Below the pieces are notes generated by a model that had not been told where the DNA came from, made no database searches, and saw only the letters and a list, made by a program, of their open reading frames with translations. The position numbers and the translations under genes are program-made. A stretch of DNA of 64,000 nt from assembly GCA_037074615.1 (NCBI GenBank), contig CM073563.1, positions 18,460,501-18,524,500 of the forward strand, read 5' to 3'. Source of the stretch: Leucaena leucocephala (lineage: Eukaryota > Streptophyta > Magnoliopsida > Fabales > Fabaceae). Positions 60,101 to 64,000 of this stretch are shown piece by piece (position 1 is the first letter of the stretch; each line of letters begins with the position of its first letter).

Positions 60101-60521
60101 TCATCTAAGTGTTAGCACACTAGCAGGAACACCTGGATATGTTCCGCCGGAGTACTACCAAAGTTTCCGGTGCACTGCGAAGGGAGATGTCTATTCCTTT
60201 GGGGTTGTCATGCTGGAACTTCTTTCCGGGAAACGGCCTACTGATAAGGAGGACTTCGGTGACACTAACTTGGTGGGATGGGCCAAAATGAAGGTACGTG
60301 AAGGGAAGCAGAGGGAAGTGATAGATCCTGAGTTACTTTTGGTGACTAAAGGAACGGATGAAGCAGAAGTTAAAGAGGTGAAAGAGATGATAAGGTATTT
60401 AGAGATAACATTACAATGTGTTGATGACTCTGCTTCCAAGAGGCCAAGCATGTTGCAGGTAGTGGCCATGCTGAGAGAATTGATGCCTGTATCAGCAGAT
60501 GGAAGCAGCAACAGTGCTTGA
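57120..60521 (+). CDS. BRL2: BRI1-like 2 / VASCULAR HIGHWAY 1 receptor kinase
   Basis: This is a plasma-membrane leucine-rich-repeat receptor kinase of the BRI1 family. BRL2/VH1 acts in vascular patterning in Arabidopsis and, unlike BRL1 and BRL3, is not known to bind brassinosteroid. The ATG at 57120 gives 1133 residues, close to the roughly 1140 of Arabidopsis BRL2. Residues 1-30 form a signal peptide (LPLLFLIASLFF). An LRR N-terminal cap with the C.WYGISC pair follows, then more than 20 LRRs (L..LDLS.N...G.IP). The island domain lies at about 550-615, with the final LRRs after it. The transmembrane helix is at about 753-776. The kinase spans about 835-1115: GCGGFGEV glycine loop, catalytic Lys in VAIKKL (about 863), HRD (about 962), DFG (about 981) and PPEYY. 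All key residues are present, so it should be an active kinase. Single exon, no frameshift. Confidence 0.97.
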   Translation: MEKHPLQLFPYYALPLLFLIASLFFPITHQLQSSSSLKTDAQALLMFKKTIQKDPDRVLSTWQLNRDPCTWYGISCTARRVTQLDLSDKNLVGTSFSPLSSLDMLSVLNLHLNSFPVNSTSLLDLPYSLTQLDLSFTGVSGPLPENFFSKCPSLVVVNLSYNNLTGPVPENFLQNSDKLQSLDISSNNLTGSISSLKIECSSLLFLDLSGNHLSDSIPFSLSNCTSLKNLNLAHNLISGEIPKSLGQLTELETIDLSYNQITGWIPYELGNMCANVKDLRFAFNNISGSVPPTFSSCSSLQYLDISNNNMSGPLPDKIFQNLQSIQEVHLGNNAISGPFPSSISSCKNLRVLDLSSNKISGFIPRDICPGAASLEQIRMPDNLITGEIPADLSQCSQLKTIDFSLNYLNGSIPPELGQLENLQQLIAWFNGLEGKIPPELGKCKSLKDLILNNNQLSGEIPVELFNCSNLEWISLTSNGLTGQIPREFGQLTRLAVLQLGNNSLTGEIPGELANCSSLVWLDLNSNKLTGEIPPRLGRQLGAKSLFGILSGNTLVFVRNVGNSCKGVGGLLEFYGIRPERLQQVPTLRTCDFTRLYSGPVLSYFTKYQTLEYLDLSYNELRGRIPEEFGDMVALQVLELSHNQLSGEIPSSLGQLKNLGVFDASHNRLQGHIPDSFSNLSFLVQIDLSNNELTGQIPSRGQLSTLPASQYANNPGLCGVPLPECQSDNSQATANPSTDDNKGSHKGSAGSWANSIVMGVLISIASVCILIVWAIAMHARRKEAEEVKMLSSLQASHAATTWKIDKEKEPLSINVATFQRQLRKLKFSQLIEATNGFSAASLIGCGGFGEVFRATLKDGSSVAIKKLIRLSCQGDREFMAEMETLGKIKHRNLVPLLGYCKVGEERLLVYEYMEYGSLEEMLHGRTKTRDRRILTWEERKKIARGAAKGLCFLHHNCIPHIIHRDMKSSNVLLDNEMESRVSDFGMARLISALDTHLSVSTLAGTPGYVPPEYYQSFRCTAKGDVYSFGVVMLELLSGKRPTDKEDFGDTNLVGWAKMKVREGKQREVIDPELLLVTKGTDEAEVKEVKEMIRYLEITLQCVDDSASKRPSMLQVVAMLRELMPVSADGSSNSA

Positions 60522-61246
60522 ATTATCATATCATTGTCTATAAATATGATAAGTGAATCAATATCGATAATGAGGCTTGTAAGATTTTCTCTAAATCTTT
60601 TAATTAATGAGTTTCAATTGCCTAGTTTTTCAATCACTTTCTCCATTTGTTATTTTGTTTACTGCCATGCCAGACATTGAGAAAGTGGATATAAACAATG
60701 TGTACTGAACCAGTTCAACCATTGCAGTAATCAGCTGGAGATATAAAATCAGAATACTAGATTTATTAAATAAGCCAGTTCAGTTGAAGAAATTTTTCTC
60801 AGAGGCATCTATCTAAATATATTGGTCATTTTTCAGATGGTCTTTTAGCCCTCTCAATTCATTACTGCACAAGAGACAGAACAACAGAGCCTAATCAATT
60901 TCTTCCTTACTCTTCTTTTCTTTCTCTCTTTGTTTATTTTATTCTACTTTAAGTCCGTAGGCCGAATAAGAAAGAAGCACATTCATATTGTTAAGTTTTC
61001 ATATTTGAAATCTGAGAAGGATTCTTCCACCATTTCAAAGTGCTCTGTCAGAAGTTTGAATTTTCAACAACAAATTACTTCATGAATTCACTAAACTCAG
61101 TGTGAATGATGATGCAATTCATGAAAACCATAAACAAATTGGAGAAAAATTGAGAATTGAGAACAAACTATGTTGATAGAACAATCTCAGCACCCACAAA
61201 AGAGTATTACATCTTGTACACTAGAAAGAGTGAGATAACTAAAACA
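60522..61246. other. intergenic DNA between two convergent genes
   Basis: It holds the 3' UTR of BRL2 and of the minus-strand PMEI gene, whose 3' ends face each other. I see no other gene. Confidence 0.5.
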
Positions 61247-61804
61247 TTAGGATCCGGTGAAGCGTTTAGAGATAACTACACATATTTCACAAAGACCCTT
61301 CAAAGCCTTATGCAAAGATGTGAACGGAGAATTATGTGTTCCTTTGAAAGTAGCTTGGCAATCATCAGCGGAACGAGAAGCAACCCCAGCCAAATCAGCT
61401 AATTCGAAGAAGGTCTCAGAGTTCAAGTCATTGTAAGCAGTTTCAATGGCAGAGACAGCCTTATGATAGTCACGAGCACATCTCTGAAGATTCCTTCGGG
61501 TTGAAGAATTAGAAGAAGAGGCGTTCTTCAACAATTTCAGTATCTGACTTCTGGTGCTAGTGGCATTGATGTATGCCAAGCGAAAGGCAATGATGGCGAG
61601 GCCATAGCTGTCTGATTCTGGGGTATGTGGATCGGAATACAGAGATTCAACACAGAATTTGTAATCTGAAGTTTTAGAGCATACCTCGTTTACTAGTTCT
61701 GATGCATGATTTGCGAGAGAAGATGAAGGATTCAGAAGGATGAACGCAAGAAAACAGGAGAAGAAGGAGAAGAGAGAGTGGGAATTGGATTTGACCATCT
61801 TCAT
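61247..61804 (-). CDS. secreted plant invertase/pectin methylesterase inhibitor-type protein (Pla a 1-like)
   Basis: PMEI/CIF-fold proteins bind and inhibit apoplastic or vacuolar invertases or pectin methylesterases; which one cannot be told from sequence. From the ATG at 61804 the protein has 185 residues. A hydrophobic signal peptide (SLFSFFSCFLAFILL) is followed by a mature helical-bundle domain. The four family cysteines are present: C....DYKFC at the N-terminus (first disulfide), C in LQRCARDYHKAV and C in DDCQATF (second disulfide). The C-terminal SLHKALKGLCEICVVISKRF is typical, with two further Cys. In-frame ATGs at 61885, 61873, 61813 and 61798 are possible alternatives; the chosen start puts a short basic stretch directly before the signal peptide. 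Single exon. Confidence 0.88.
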   Translation of the reverse strand: MKMVKSNSHSLFSFFSCFLAFILLNPSSSLANHASELVNEVCSKTSDYKFCVESLYSDPHTPESDSYGLAIIAFRLAYINATSTRSQILKLLKNASSSNSSTRRNLQRCARDYHKAVSAIETAYNDLNSETFFELADLAGVASRSADDCQATFKGTHNSPFTSLHKALKGLCEICVVISKRFTGS

Positions 61805-62300
61805 GCTCTGCATCTGTCTGTGCTTGTGATTTGAGGTGAAGAAGATGAAGAAATATGCTCCTGGGAATCTCATTATTATGGTCATGTTTCATTAATGGGC
61901 AATTAAAGCAAGTTACGTTGGAACGTTTCTCCCGTCTGAAACGTTTCAATCATTAGTTGCCGCGACATTTCACATGGCTTCTGAGTTGTTTTCATTTTGA
62001 AAATACAAGACAGAGGCAGAAAGAATCAACCTATTATTACGAGTGTGATGGTACTAAATGAGATTCACTTCTTCCTAAATAAAGTTAAAGGTTTAAAAAT
62101 TATAAATGAAAAAGTTAACTTTTTTTTAATGTTTTTTTCCTTTTCAAACACTACTTACTTGGCTAAGCTTCTCTACTTAAAGATATGTTTTTCACAACAA
62201 CAAAAAAAAGTACTCATCTTAAAATTTTATAGTATTTTTGTAAGATATGCGTTGTATTTCGTTTTAGATAAACCTCACAATTTCTATTAAGACATATTTG
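61805..62300. other. PMEI gene upstream region
   Basis: It should hold the promoter and leader of the minus-strand PMEI gene. Nothing else is recognised; the open frame at 61997-62290 has no known features. Confidence 0.4.
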
Positions 62301-62490
62301 GTATGAGAGATTTGGAAGGGGGGAATTTTTATGAATAGGATTTAAAAAATAAAAAAAAATAGAGTTAAAAATTTTTAATTAATTTTTCTTATCTTACCTT
62401 TTTTTTAATTAAAATTCGATAACTCCATTTCTTTAAGTTTTTTGAAAATCGAACCCGCAAAAACTCCCCTTCCCTCTAAATCTCTCATAC
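62301..62490. mobile_element. foldback MITE, 190 bp
   Basis: The left end GTATGAGAGATTTGGAAGGGG pairs with the reverse complement of the right end, GTATGAGAGATTTAGAGGGAAGGGG, and the inverted repeat continues weakly inwards, so most of the element could fold. Outside the ends I cannot fix a target duplication. Confidence 0.6.
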
Positions 62491-63625
62491 ATACACAGCC
62501 TATAGGACCCTCTGTTCAAAATATTAAGATTCTCAGAAAGCAAATGCATTTACGATTTTACATATAGAATAAGTGGTGATCAATAAAAGGATGGCAAAAC
62601 AAGTGGTCATTAATAAAAGAAATAAAGAATGGAAATTATGATTATAAACGTTTTGGAAAAAGGGTCTTTAATTTATTGTGATGAAATGAGAAAGGCGTCT
62701 GTTTAATGAAATGTAAGATATAAAATTAAGGGTGGAATTAGAATTTAAGAATGAGAAGAGTCAAAATTAAAAAAAAAAACATATAATACAAAGTTGACAT
62801 AAGTTTCATTTATAGTTTGTATGATATGGTCATAGGCATTAAGCATATTAATGTTATTATTTTAATTTAAAATGTGAGAAAAAGGTCTTGATTTATTTTG
62901 ATGGTTCCTCTTTTTAATTTATGTGATTTAAAAATAGGCTAAAATATATTAAAAAATTAAATTTTAAGTGAGTTACATGTAACCTTCTTTAAAATATAAT
63001 CTTGGAAGGTCTTTACTTTGACAATTCCTGGTCTAGCCATGAGGAGGTGGGCTTTAAGAGTATTTTTTTATAATTAAATTAAATATTCACTTTCAGAAGT
63101 TTGGAATTCTTTGCTCCGACCAACAAAAAAAAAAAGTTTGGAATTCCTTTATTGTATTTCACATTTTATTTCGTCCTTCAATTTTATTTAATTAACTCCA
63201 CTTTTATCCTTTTATTTTCTTTATTTTCTTTTAATCGCATTTCCATGATCTCTTTATTTCATTTTATTTTAACTTGTATTATTATTTTCAGTTTCAATTT
63301 TACCTTTGTTCCTTAATTTACTTGCTTGCATTTGATCACATAATTTTATCCCGTGCTCATTTTTATTTTTCCATTATATTTTGTTATAATTTAATCATTA
63401 TTTAAGAAAACGTGTAACGGCAAGATAAAAAAATATATAAAACTAAGACAAAAGTTTAACATATAATAAATTTTTAAAGAAGCAATTAAATTTAATGGAT
63501 GAAAGTAAAACCCGAGAAAAAAAGTTAAGAAATTAAATTGGAGTATTCAAAGTAAATAAATTTAAGAAAGAAAAGTAAAACTTTTGGTCTAAATTTTTTT
63601 TTAGATACAAAATTATTTAAAAAAA
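62491..63625. other. AT-rich intergenic DNA
   Basis: No gene is recognised. A duplicated 15-mer with an A-tract between the copies lies at 63098-63150. Confidence 0.4.
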
Positions 63626-63876
63626 CGGTTAGGCTCACCAACGATCTAAGGGCAGTGTGAAGTCTCCCTTCCTCTTAAGGGATACAAATATCGGGCAGGG
63701 TAAGTTGTCTATTACCCTCAAGCGTAAATATAAGCACTCAGGAGTTACGATGACTCCCTAAGTGCCGCGATTGAAATCACAATAAAGTGGTACTTCCTAG
63801 GGATTAAACACGCTTTAAATAGTCACATATCTCACCCATTCGTCAATTAAACTATCGGACGATGAGTTAGCCTAAA
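63626..63876 (-). mobile_element. tRNA-derived SINE, copy 2
   Basis: It is alignable to 34328-34592 in the same orientation. On the minus strand a box A-like TAGTTTAATTGA and box B-like TGTTTAATCCC are followed by a body ending GGTGAGCCTAACCG and a T-rich tail. Shared strings include ACAATAAAGTG and GCCGCGA/ACCGCGA. Confidence 0.6.
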
Positions 63877-64000
63877 ATTAATAAAGAAGCAAAACTTCAA
63901 AACTATATTTTAACCATAAAACTGCAAAAATCTAATCGCTCCCTCAAGGAATCAATTTTTCTTTACATAATTGTGTGATATAATGAATCTTTTAAAGGTT

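Overview
This is nuclear DNA from a flowering plant, almost certainly a eudicot and probably a rosid (inference). It is AT-rich. The gene families are plant-specific (PLS-DYW pentatricopeptide protein, BRI1-like receptor kinase, PMEI-type inhibitor), there are GT-AG introns, and most of the window is plant transposable-element debris. I see no rRNA, tRNA, CRISPR or prokaryotic features.

Only three genes look intact. A DYW-class PPR gene lies on the minus strand at about 7.8-10.35 kb and carries one 270-bp intron. A BRL2/VH1-type receptor kinase lies on the plus strand at 57.1-60.5 kb as a single exon. A small secreted invertase/pectin-methylesterase-inhibitor-type gene lies on the minus strand at 61.2-61.8 kb. 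They are not functionally linked; the window is two gene islands either side of about 43 kb of repeats.

Left to right: a LINE RNase H remnant (1-713). A structurally complete but decayed Ty1/copia element with both LTRs, primer-binding site and 5-bp target duplication (1315-6352). The PPR gene. AT-rich DNA with a MITE (12272-12820). A 5.7-kb Mutator-like element with a perfect 9-bp target duplication, which carries what looks like the first exon of a membrane-steroid-binding-protein gene and split transposase pieces (13740-19435). A relic first exon of a SOS1/NHX7 Na+/H+ antiporter (21895-22114), followed by a 5'-truncated copia element (about 22280-24065). Rearranged endogenous pararetrovirus-like sequence (about 24.6-26.0 and 29.6-32.0 kb) interrupted by a probable 3.56-kb solo LTR. 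About 7 kb of AT-rich intergenic DNA with a SINE. A palindromic Mutator-like element (39088-41264). A Mutator-like element that captured an FRS11 fragment (41566-45597). An 8-kb decayed CACTA element with TNP2 and TNPA/Ulp1 remnants (46063-54027). Then the BRL2/PMEI gene island and a tail with a foldback MITE and a second SINE copy.

The most interesting content is host-gene capture and relic formation: three Mutator-like elements defined by 9-bp target duplications, two of them carrying host-derived coding fragments and both of those carrying short-period internal repeats, plus the dead SOS1 first exon. All family assignments are from reading the sequence and from memory of the families; no database search was run.
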